Below are positions 1 through 5,925 of a DNA stretch of 5,925 nucleotides, piece after piece (positions within the stretch are counted from its first letter, which is position 1; each line of letters opens with the position of its first letter). Source of the DNA: an uncultured Flavobacteriales bacterium (GTDB lineage: Bacteria > Bacteroidota > Bacteroidia > Flavobacteriales_E > Vicingaceae); NCBI GenBank assembly GCA_913059105.1, contig CAJXRL010000175.1:1-5925 (forward strand), read 5' to 3'. Under the pieces are notes generated by a model. It saw only the letters and a list, made by a program, of their open reading frames with translations. It made no database searches and was not told the origin of the DNA. Position numbers and translations under genes: made by a program.

Positions 1-48
1 TCTACACAGAGTAGATCGTCGGCAGCGTCAGATGTGTATAAGAGACAG
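1..48 (+). other. Nextera i5-side sequencing adapter (not genomic)
   Basis: This is artificial sequence left on the contig. In order it contains the end of the P5 primer (1-7, TCTACAC), an 8-base index AGAGTAGA (8-15, which I recall as Nextera i5 index 504), the Nextera read-1 primer part TCGTCGGCAGCGTC (16-29), and the 19-base Tn5 mosaic end (30-48, ending AGAGACAG). Genomic sequence starts at 49. The reverse complement of the same adapter closes the contig, so the two ends look like an inverted terminal repeat but are not one. The adapter supplies the last six residues (LSLIHI) and the stop codon (28-30) of the apparent minus-strand ORF. Confidence 0.98.
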
Positions 49-1350
49 TAACTCATTTAAGCTTTTCAATGCTAATTCCTTGTCACTGGTATTAATCAAA
101 AATGAAATATTATGATTACTGCCACCATATGAAATCATGCGAATAGGAATATTTCGAAACTTATCCAATATATCTGCTGCCATTCCCTTCTCTTTTTTAA
201 TAAAGTCGCCAACAACGCAGATAATTGTCTGACCTGAATCTATTTCTACAGCACCATATTTTTCCAATTCTTGTTGAATATTTGAAAGCTGAGTTGCATC
301 ATCCACGGTTACTGAAACTGCAACTTCCGAAGTAGTAATCATGTCAATTGGAGTGGTGTATAATTCAAATATCTCGAACACCTTTCGTAAGAATCCATAT
401 GCCAATAACATCCTACCAGAATTTATTTTAATGGCACTTATTCCATCTTTTGCAGCTATTGCTTTCACTCCTCTACCATCCGCCTCTTTAGTAATTAAAG
501 TTCCTGGAGAATCAGGAGACAATGTACTTTTCAGTCGTACTGGAATATTAGCATTTTTAGCAGGCAATATACTTGAAGGGTGTAAAATTTTAGCTCCAAA
601 ATAAGCCAACTCAGCAGCCTCATCGAACGACAATTGCTTAATTGGGTTAGTTTCATCAACCACCCTCGGGTCATTATTATGCATCCCGTCTATATCCGTC
701 CAAATTTGAACTTCATTTGCCTCTAGGGCCACTCCAATTAATGATGCCGTGTAATCTGAACCACCTCGTTTCAAGTTATCAATTTCGCCATAGGTATTTC
801 GACAAATAAATCCCTGAGTGATGAAAAGCTGTTCGCCTTCATTTTCATTCAATAAACGATTTAAGTTTTCTTTGATGTAAAAATGATCTGGCTCTAAGTC
901 TTTATCAATCCTCATAAATTGCAATGCACGTAACAAGCAGGAAGATATTCCTTGCTCTTTAAGATAATAATGCAATAACGCAGTTGAAATCAACTCCCCT
1001 TGTGCAAGCACTGCCTTTTCTTCGTGAATCGTAAAAGAATCTTGTGTAAAACCTTGTAAAAAATCAAAATGAGAGTTAATTAACTCTTTTACGATTTCTT
1101 GTGATTCTTCTTTCGTAAATAATTCCATTACGACGTCAAAATATTGCGAACGTAAGCCTTCAATAAGTTGTGCTGCTAGGTCATTCTTCTTCTCAAAAAG
1201 ATAATTTGCGATTTGCACCAAAGAATTAGTTGTGCCTGACATTGCAGACAACACTACAACTTTTGCTTCTCCATTTGAGATTAGAGCTGCTACTTTTTTT
1301 ATTCTATCGGCAGACCCTACGGAAGTGCCACCAAATTTCAGAACCTTCAT
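49..1350 (-). CDS. lysC: Aspartate kinase LysC, 3' end cut by contig edge
   Basis: Aspartate kinase phosphorylates L-aspartate with ATP to give 4-phospho-L-aspartate, the committed step toward lysine/diaminopimelate, threonine and methionine; it is cytosolic. The 434 genomic residues show the amino-acid kinase fold: KFGGTSVGS at 5-13, LSAMSGTTN at 34-42, the GE pair at 118-119, KRGGSDYTA at 194-202, WTDIDGMHNNDPR at 217-229, and SFDEAAELAYFGAKILHP at 241-258. Two ACT-type regulatory regions follow (about 302-376 and 377-434), with PIDMITTSEVAVSV at 334-347 and ISYGGSNHNISF at 406-417. No homoserine dehydrogenase domain is present up to the cut, so it looks monofunctional. Relatives are about 440 residues, so only a few residues are missing; the apparent tail LSLIHI and its stop come from the adapter. 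ATG at 1350 is the only possible start, because an in-frame TAA lies 15 bases upstream. The ACT domains suggest feedback inhibition by an end product; which one cannot be read here. It is divergent from gldF. Confidence 0.95.
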
Positions 1351-1369
1351 ACCAAAAAATTTTTAGCCC

Positions 1370-1377
1370 CAAAGGTA
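1370..1377 (-). promoter_or_regulatory. Probable Bacteroidetes -7 promoter element for lysC
   Basis: Read on the minus strand this is TACCTTTG, a full match to the Bacteroidetes primary-sigma -7 consensus TAnnTTTG. It ends 19 bases before the lysC ATG, so transcription would begin a few bases downstream and leave a very short leader of about 12-16 bases. I see no TTG at the usual -33 distance. There is no Shine-Dalgarno sequence before the ATG, as is common in this phylum. The call rests on the motif match and position only. Confidence 0.55.
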
Positions 1378-1456
1378 ACTGTTTTAAGCATTTAATATTT
1401 TACATTTTTTAACTGCAACACTTATAATGAAACTTCCTTTTAGCAAGCCTTTTTGG

Positions 1457-1464
1457 TAAGTTTG
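1457..1464 (+). promoter_or_regulatory. Probable Bacteroidetes -7 promoter element for the gldFG operon
   Basis: TAAGTTTG fits the TAnnTTTG -7 consensus exactly and ends 20 bases before the gldF ATG, implying a leader of roughly 12-16 bases. No convincing -33 TTG lies 17-23 bases upstream. It is the only plus-strand full match in the 134-base divergent spacer and would drive gldF, gldG and the DUF4340 gene together. Confidence 0.5.
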
Positions 1465-1484
1465 CTGCTTAAATTTCAGCGCAC

Positions 1485-2216
1485 ATGTTCAGCCTGTTAA
1501 AGAAAGAGATTCAGTCGTTTTTAGGCTCCTTAATTGGATACATTGTTATTATTGTTTTTTTAACAATAATGAGCCTTATTATGTGGGTTTTTCCAAGTGA
1601 TTACAACGTGTTAGACAATGAGTATGCCACTTTAGGCCCTTTATTTAGTTTAGCTCCTTGGGTGTTCATGTTCCTTATTCCTGCAATTACTATGCGATTG
1701 TTTGCAGACGAAAACAAGACCGGGACAATCGAATTATTGCTTACCAAACCTATAACAGATCTTCATATTATAGGTGCAAAATATTTAGCAGGAGTCATTT
1801 TAGTACTTTTTTCGTTGTTGCCTACACTCATTTATTACGTTGTCGTTTATCAATTGGGTGCTCCAGAAGGCAACCTAGATCAAGGAGGAACTTGGGGCTC
1901 TTATTTAGGTTTGTTATTTTTAGCCTCAGCATTTGTTGCTATTGGACTATTTTCATCTTCGTTATCTGACAATCAAGTGATTTCATTTATTATCGCAGTT
2001 TTCATTAGCTTCTTCGCGTACATAGGCTTCGACTTTATAAGCTCGCTTGCACTTTTCGGAAATTTCGACTTGCTCGTCCAAAAATTAGGAATTAGCGAAC
2101 ATTATGGTTCAATGAGCAGAGGGGTTATCGACAGCCGCGATGCATTGTATTTCTTTTCGGTGATTGCTTTCTTTTTTATGTTAACCAAGTTAAAACTTAG
2201 CTCAAGAAATTGGTAA
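1485..2216 (+). CDS. gldF: Gliding-associated ABC-2 transporter permease GldF
   Basis: This is the membrane permease of the Gld ABC complex, acting in the inner membrane. GldA, GldF and GldG were identified as needed for gliding in Flavobacterium johnsoniae; the transported substrate is not known. The 243 residues form about six hydrophobic helices (about 15-36, 50-71, 97-121, 138-158, 165-187 and 218-236), and the protein starts and ends with basic residues. The hallmark ABC-2 cytoplasmic segment is FADENKTGTIELLLTKPIT at 73-91, between helices 2 and 3. Length fits the GldF family. ATG 1485 is the only reasonable start: an in-frame TAA lies at 1470-1472 with no ATG between. There is no Shine-Dalgarno sequence. 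The stop TAA shares its last A with the gldG ATG (TAATG), so translation of the two is probably coupled. No ATPase gene (gldA) is in the window; in this phylum it is usually encoded elsewhere. Other ABC-2 permeases look similar, but the following gldG makes GldF the best name. Confidence 0.9.
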   Translation: MFSLLKKEIQSFLGSLIGYIVIIVFLTIMSLIMWVFPSDYNVLDNEYATLGPLFSLAPWVFMFLIPAITMRLFADENKTGTIELLLTKPITDLHIIGAKYLAGVILVLFSLLPTLIYYVVVYQLGAPEGNLDQGGTWGSYLGLLFLASAFVAIGLFSSSLSDNQVISFIIAVFISFFAYIGFDFISSLALFGNFDLLVQKLGISEHYGSMSRGVIDSRDALYFFSVIAFFFMLTKLKLSSRNW

Positions 2217-3955
2217 TGAGAAAGACAAGAACTAAAGATATCATCGGCTTTTTTATTGGGCTAGGCATTCTGTTTTTACTCAACATGATAAGCTCTGTCG
2301 TTTTTAAGCGTTTTGATTTAACTACCGAACAACGCTATTCGATATCAGAACCAACTAAGCAGTTAATTGAAAGTTTAGAAAATGACATCTACATAACCGT
2401 TTATTTGGAAGGCGACTTTCCTGCTTCTTTCAAACGATTGCGCAATGAGACCAAGGAAATGCTAGATGAATTTCAAGCATATTCTGATGGAAAGATAGAT
2501 TTTGAATTCATAAACCCATCAGCAGCTGTTGACAAAAATGAACGAGACGAAACGTATAAAAATCTCTACAAAAAAGGGCTAAGGCCAACAGACTTAAACA
2601 TAAAAGACGAAGACGGAGTTTCCCAAAAAATTGTTTGGCCAGGAGCAATCATAAGTTATGGCGAGGTAGAGATTGCAGTTCAATTGCTAAAAAGTCAATT
2701 TGGTGGTCAGCCAGAATTAATTCTCAACCAATCAATTGAAAGTTTAGAATATGAATTAGCCTTTGGTATTAAAAAAGCATCAACTCCTTCGGTTCAGCGC
2801 ATTGCTTTTATTGAAGGACATGGAGAATTGAACAAATACGAAACAGCGGACATTATGGGTTCGCTTCGAGAATACTACAATGTTGAGCGAGTTGCTATTA
2901 AAGGCAATGTAAACAGCTTACAAGAGCGACTGTACACCAACCAAGACAGCACCAACGCAGTTTTACAAAAACGCTATGACCTTATTGTTATCGCTGCTCC
3001 AGATTCTAGTTTTAACGAAAAAGATAAATTCATTATTGACCAGTACCTGATGTATGGCGGAAAAATAATTTGGTTAATAGACCAAGTTTTTGCAGATATG
3101 GATAGCCTTAATTCTAAAAACAACCATACAATTCTAGCTACTTCTAAAAATTTAAATTTAGACGACCAACTTTTTAAATACGGAGTCCGGTTTAATAAAA
3201 ATTTGGTAATGGATTTGCGCTCTGCTCCGATTCCTGTGGTGGATGGCAAGTATGGCAATCAAGTAAAAACAAAATTATATCCTTGGCCGTATTTCCCTTT
3301 CTTATTTAGCAAGAACGACCACCCCATTAATAAAAACTTGGATGTGGTGAAAGCGGAATTCATGGGCAGTATTGACGTAGTTGGTAAAAGTGATTTGAAA
3401 AAGACTGTACTACTTTCTACCTCTGAAGCTACTAAAATAGTTAAAGCACCTACTCGAGTTAGTCTAAACATGTTAAGTTACGAGCCTCCTGTGCAGCAAT
3501 ACAACAAAAAAGACATTCCGCTTGCTGTTCTTGTAGAAGGTGAATTTGAATCTATTTATAAAAACAGACTGACTCCAAATATTACAAAGTCAACGCAAAT
3601 TAATTTCAAAGAAAAAAGTGACTCGACAAAACAACTATTTATATCAGATGGGGACTTGATCAAAAATGAATTCGATGAAGCTAGTAATCAGTTCTTTGCG
3701 CTTGGGTTCGACAAATACACGAAACAGACTTATGGAAACAAAGCGTTTTTTATTAATGCTATAAATTACATGGTAGACAAAAGTGGTTTAATCTTGTCTA
3801 ATAACAAAAGCTTTAAGATTAGATTACTGAATACACAGAAAATCAAAGAAAATCGAGTTCAAATTCAATTGATCACCACTTTGATTCCAATTCTACTTAC
3901 AGTTCTCTTTGGACTAATATTACATACCATCAGAAAAAGAAGATATACTAGATGA
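2216..3955 (+). CDS. gldG: Gliding-associated ABC auxiliary protein GldG
   Basis: GldG is the auxiliary, formerly called substrate-binding, component that pairs with GldF. The 579 residues have an N-terminal helix (about 9-29) after a basic start, a large domain of about 515 residues presumably in the periplasm, and a C-terminal helix (about 551-572) ending in a basic tail. Family signatures I recognise are FDLTTEQRYSIS at 33-44 just after the first helix, FIEGHGELNKYE at 198-209, YGGKIIWLIDQV at 280-291, YPWPYFPFLFS at 355-365, LFISDGDLIKNEF at 474-486, and YGNKAFFINAINYMVDKSGL at 506-525. This matches the ABC_transp_aux/GldG family. I chose ATG 2216 over the in-frame TTG at 2210 because it forms the TAATG overlap with the gldF stop and places the basic residues directly before the helix. 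Its TGA overlaps the next ATG (ATGA). The protein reads as intact, with no break or fusion. A role as partner in a GldA-F-G complex is inferred from the family. Confidence 0.92.
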   Translation: MRKTRTKDIIGFFIGLGILFLLNMISSVVFKRFDLTTEQRYSISEPTKQLIESLENDIYITVYLEGDFPASFKRLRNETKEMLDEFQAYSDGKIDFEFINPSAAVDKNERDETYKNLYKKGLRPTDLNIKDEDGVSQKIVWPGAIISYGEVEIAVQLLKSQFGGQPELILNQSIESLEYELAFGIKKASTPSVQRIAFIEGHGELNKYETADIMGSLREYYNVERVAIKGNVNSLQERLYTNQDSTNAVLQKRYDLIVIAAPDSSFNEKDKFIIDQYLMYGGKIIWLIDQVFADMDSLNSKNNHTILATSKNLNLDDQLFKYGVRFNKNLVMDLRSAPIPVVDGKYGNQVKTKLYPWPYFPFLFSKNDHPINKNLDVVKAEFMGSIDVVGKSDLKKTVLLSTSEATKIVKAPTRVSLNMLSYEPPVQQYNKKDIPLAVLVEGEFESIYKNRLTPNITKSTQINFKEKSDSTKQLFISDGDLIKNEFDEASNQFFALGFDKYTKQTYGNKAFFINAINYMVDKSGLILSNNKSFKIRLLNTQKIKENRVQIQLITTLIPILLTVLFGLILHTIRKRRYTR

Positions 3956-4992
3956 AAAACTTAATCGGATTAATCATTCTTGTAGTCTTTGCCATTACTG
4001 CCTATTTTTTATTGGATGAAAAAAATAGCTTTGTTTCAAACAACACTGAAGATTATAAAGACTTTGCAATTGAAGACACAGCAGCCGTTAGTAAAATATT
4101 TTTGAGTCGAGCAAGTGGGGAAAAACTATTACTTACAAGAGTCAATGCATCGGAATGGATAGTTAACAATAGCTTCCCAGCAAGAAAAGACGGAGTTGAT
4201 TTAATTTTAAAAACATTGTCTGACATTAAAGTCAGTGGGGTTGTAGCTAAAGACCAAATGGAACACATCATTAAACGATTGGCTACAGGCGCTACCAAAG
4301 TTGAATTCTATACTACAGACAGCAAACCTGCTAAAACTTGGTACATCGGCGACCCTACTGCTAGTAGATTAGGAACAAACATGCTTCTTGAAAAAGACGG
4401 AAAAAAATCATCCAAACCATACATCACCCATATGATTATGGAAAGAGGTTACCTTGGCACTCGATTTTTCATTGACCCCACACTTTGGAAAGACAGAGTA
4501 GTGATGAAGTGTAATCCAAAAGATATTAAAAGTGTTGAAGTAAAACATGCTAATGATACATTGGACTCATTCAAACTTGAGCAATATGAATTAGGCAAGT
4601 TTAAAGTGACTAATTTGAATGAAAATAGCACGGAAGAATTGTCTCCTCAAATTGCAGTTCCATATTTGAAAGAATTCTCTGGAGTGTATTATGAATACTT
4701 TGACCAACAAACTTCTGCAGATATCATTGATTCTGTTTATTCTGTTTTACCTCGTCACATCGTTAAGATTACAATGAATGACAACAAAGAATTTATTATT
4801 AAGACATACAATATGCCTGTAAAGGAAGGGTCTCTTTTGGACGGAAAAGTAATTGATTACCACCCTGAACGAATGTATATTTATACAAGCCACCTTGGCA
4901 AAAATGTTTATCCAGTAGTTCAGAACTTTACTTTCGATAAATTGGTGCCGAGTTTGAAGGACTTAAAGTCATCAACAACTGTTGAAAAGTAA
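3952..4992 (+). CDS. DUF4340-type membrane-anchored protein, third gene of the gldFG operon
   Basis: This is a 346-residue protein of unknown function. It has one N-terminal hydrophobic helix (about 4-21) with a lysine before it and an acidic DEK after it. No lipobox cysteine is present, so it is probably an inner-membrane anchor or uncleaved signal, with the rest outside the cytoplasm. The body is rich in beta-strand patterns and contains TRVNASEWIVN at 62-72, VEFYTTDSKPAKTWYIGDPT at 117-136 and FFIDPTLWKDR at 172-182. These fit the DUF4340 family as I remember it, which often sits beside GldG-like ABC_transp_aux genes. I see no catalytic motif. The ATG overlaps the gldG stop by four bases (ATGA), so it is very likely cotranslated with gldF and gldG and may be part of their complex. 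No Shine-Dalgarno sequence is visible, though a purine-rich run lies at 3934-3943. The gene reads intact and ends 69 bases before dnaN. The family name is from memory; the operon link is seen directly. Confidence 0.8.
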   Translation: MKNLIGLIILVVFAITAYFLLDEKNSFVSNNTEDYKDFAIEDTAAVSKIFLSRASGEKLLLTRVNASEWIVNNSFPARKDGVDLILKTLSDIKVSGVVAKDQMEHIIKRLATGATKVEFYTTDSKPAKTWYIGDPTASRLGTNMLLEKDGKKSSKPYITHMIMERGYLGTRFFIDPTLWKDRVVMKCNPKDIKSVEVKHANDTLDSFKLEQYELGKFKVTNLNENSTEELSPQIAVPYLKEFSGVYYEYFDQQTSADIIDSVYSVLPRHIVKITMNDNKEFIIKTYNMPVKEGSLLDGKVIDYHPERMYIYTSHLGKNVYPVVQNFTFDKLVPSLKDLKSSTTVEK

Positions 4993-5011
4993 ATGCAAAA
5001 AAGTTCAATTT

Positions 5012-5036
5012 TACCTTCGCAAAAGCTATAAATTTG
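5012..5036 (+). promoter_or_regulatory. Candidate -7 promoter elements for dnaN (two alternatives)
   Basis: Two candidates lie in the 69-base gap before dnaN. TACCTTCG at 5012-5019 has one mismatch to TAnnTTTG and keeps the following C often seen in these promoters. TAAATTTG at 5029-5036 is a full match ending 25 bases before the ATG. Neither has a clear TTG at the -33 distance. Either would give dnaN its own transcript, apart from read-through from the gldFG operon. A weak inverted repeat (5040-5044 with 5053-5057, GCTAT/ATAGC, 8-base loop) follows just before the start codon. Confidence 0.4.
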
Positions 5037-5061
5037 TTTGCTATAGATAAAGATAGCAGAT

Positions 5062-5715
5062 ATGAAATTTTTAGTATCGAGTAGTTCATTACTCAAACAA
5101 TTACAGAACATTAGCGGTGTTTTAAATGGAAACAATTCACTTCCTATTCTAGACCATTTTCTATTTGAAATTAGCGAAAATCTAATTCAAGTTACTGCGT
5201 CAGATTTAGAAACGACTATGGTCACCAAAATTACGGTTGATTGTAAAGAAGAAGGAATTATTGCTATTCCAGCCAAACTTTTGCTAGACACCTTAAAGTC
5301 ATTACCAGACCAACCGCTTACTTTTACTATTGATTTAGAGAAAAAAGCAATTGAAATTAAATCTGATTATGGTAAATATAAATTACCTGGTCAGGACGGA
5401 GCAGAGTTTCCAAAAACTCCAGAGGTAGAATCTCCTACAAACCTTACCGTTGCAGGAGAATTATTGTTCAATGCTATTGACAAAACAATTTTTGCAAGCG
5501 GAAACGATGATTTAAGACCTGTAATGTCAGGTGTGTTTTTTCAACTTTCAAAAGAGGATTTAACCTTTGTTGCTACAGATGCGCACAAATTAGTTAAGTA
5601 CAGAAGAACAGACGCTAAAGCTTCTAAGACGGCAAGTTTCATAATGCCTAAGAAGCCGTTAAACTTGTTGAAAAATATTTTAAGCTCCGTTGAAGAAGAA
5701 GTAAAAGTTGAATTC
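5062..5715 (+). CDS. dnaN: DNA polymerase III beta sliding clamp DnaN, 5' part only (domains I and II)
   Basis: DnaN forms the ring clamp that holds DNA polymerase III on DNA and recruits other replication and repair proteins. Residues 1 to about 218 read as a normal Bacteroidetes clamp: MKFLVSSSSLLKQLQNISGV at 1-20, NNSLPIL at 24-30 (like the TLPIL region of E. coli), TASDLETTM at 45-53, the domain II start near 128, DLRPVMSGVFF at 150-160, FVATDAHKLVKYRR at 169-182, and MPKKPLNLLKNIL at 195-207. After VEEEVKVEF (210-218) the expected strand and RLIDGxxPxY-type segment are missing, and domain III, which carries much of the partner-binding groove, is absent. Full clamps are about 370 residues. 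The frame stays open into a different protein (5716 onward) and then into adapter, so the apparent 287-residue product is not real. ATG 5062 is the best start; the nearest upstream in-frame stop is TAG at 5044-5046 with no ATG between. No Shine-Dalgarno sequence is visible. Confidence 0.9.
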
Positions 5716-5878
5716 ATAACAGTGGCTAAATATATCGTTCAGCAAATTGAAGGAGATGATTTAGGATTCTCTAATGAATTGATGGGAAGGATTTATGCGC
5801 TTTTTAGAGAAGCGATTCAAATTGACACAGAATTACACGAAAGGCATTTAATCATCAATCAAGAAAAGGGTGTTAGTG
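5716..5878 (+). CDS. DnaG primase-like C-terminal fragment, joined in frame to dnaN
   Basis: These 54 codons continue the dnaN frame but do not look like a clamp. The residues (219-272 of the fused frame) read ITVAKYIVQQIEGDDLGF, then SNELMGRIYALFREAIQ, then HERHLIINQEKGVSAV. They are mostly helical and charged. The pattern 'VAxYIxxxIxxDxLxFxNxxxxxIxxxY', followed by an 'E-x-HhhNxxxxxxSxxxxDLL'-type segment, is what I remember from the C-terminal end of Bacteroidetes DnaG, the region that binds DnaB helicase. The fragment lacks a start and the rest of primase and runs into adapter at 5879. The join falls within about 5707-5718 and could lie a few bases either side of 5716. A chimera made during amplification or assembly is more likely than a natural fusion. 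That it is not DnaN is clear; the DnaG identity is less certain. Confidence 0.55.
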
Positions 5879-5925
5879 CTGTCTCTTATACACATCTGAC
5901 GCTGCCGACGATCTACTCTGTGTAG
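5879..5925 (-). other. Nextera i5-side sequencing adapter, reverse complement (not genomic)
   Basis: This is the reverse complement of the adapter at the left end: the mosaic end beginning CTGTCTC (5879-5897), GACGCTGCCGACGA (5898-5911), the index as TCTACTCT (5912-5919), and GTGTAG (5920-5925). It adds the false tail VSYTHLTLPTIYSV to the terminal ORF and supplies its TAG stop. The 8-base index is the same as at the left end, so both ends come from the same indexed library. It is typical of read-through on short inserts that was not trimmed before assembly. Confidence 0.98.

Noticed and set aside
341..604. Plus-strand 87-residue open frame, and a similar one at 1230-1412
   Set aside because: Both lie antisense to lysC (the second runs into the lysC/gldF spacer), show no recognisable domain, and the lysC frame is clearly the coding one.
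1442..1470. Possible hairpin AGCAA/TTGCT before gldF as a terminator or operator
   Set aside because: The stem is only 5 bases with a 15-base loop and no following T-run; it also overlaps the better supported -7 element.
1658..1969. Plus-strand 103-residue open frame inside gldF
   Set aside because: It is a shifted reading of gldF, which has a clear ABC-2 permease sequence in the other frame.
2210..2215. TTG start six bases upstream for gldG
   Set aside because: ATG 2216 forms the usual TAATG coupling with the gldF stop and needs no rare start codon.
2502..2513. The 12-mer TTGAATTCATAA in gldG recurs at 5708-5719, exactly at the dnaN/dnaG-like join
   Set aside because: GAATTC is frequent in this AT-rich window (also near 3356, 3669, 4303 and 4672), and the sequence after the join does not match gldG, so the repeat does not explain the switch.
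2974..3471. Two minus-strand open frames opposite gldG, and others at 4053-4298, 4449-4631 and 4920-5135
   Set aside because: All are antisense shadows of intact genes or gene junctions, with no family resemblance.
1..5925. About 47-base perfect inverted repeats at the two ends, suggesting a transposon or linear element
   Set aside because: They are the Nextera adapter with index and Tn5 mosaic end, and no transposase gene lies between them.

Overview
The window is an untrimmed assembly contig from a Bacteroidetes (Bacteroidota) genome. Real genomic sequence runs only from about position 49 to about 5878. The first 48 and last 47 bases are the same Illumina Nextera adapter in inverted orientation. 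Four things point to Bacteroidetes: the gliding-associated genes gldF and gldG, a LysC and DnaN typical of that phylum, several TAnnTTTG promoter elements in place of TATAAT boxes, and starts without Shine-Dalgarno sequences. Base composition looks AT-rich. A free-living, possibly gliding member (flavobacterial, cytophagal or sphingobacterial) is likely, but the genus cannot be read from this piece.

Layout from left to right. (1) lysC (aspartate kinase) on the minus strand, nearly complete but cut by the contig edge at its 3' end. (2) A 134-base divergent spacer with a TAnnTTTG promoter element facing each way. (3) A tightly packed plus-strand operon of gldF (six-helix ABC-2 permease), gldG (anchored auxiliary protein) and a single-helix DUF4340-type protein. 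Consecutive genes overlap by one base (TAATG) and four bases (ATGA). (4) A 69-base spacer with one or two -7-like elements. (5) The first two domains of dnaN (beta sliding clamp), which switch in frame at about 5707-5718 to sequence that is not DnaN and resembles the C-terminal end of a Bacteroidetes DnaG primase. (6) The closing adapter.

lysC is biosynthetic: it catalyses the first step of the aspartate pathway to lysine/diaminopimelate, threonine and methionine. GldF, GldG and the DUF4340 protein probably form a membrane complex at the inner membrane with a GldA-type ATPase, which is not encoded here. dnaN belongs to replication and appears to have its own promoter.

I did not find a new biological system. 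The two things most worth a second look are the dnaN/dnaG-like in-frame join, most likely a chimera of amplification or assembly, and the adapter-encoded false tails on both terminal ORFs. The gldF-gldG-DUF4340 unit is the most interesting genuine biology, with a poorly characterised third member.
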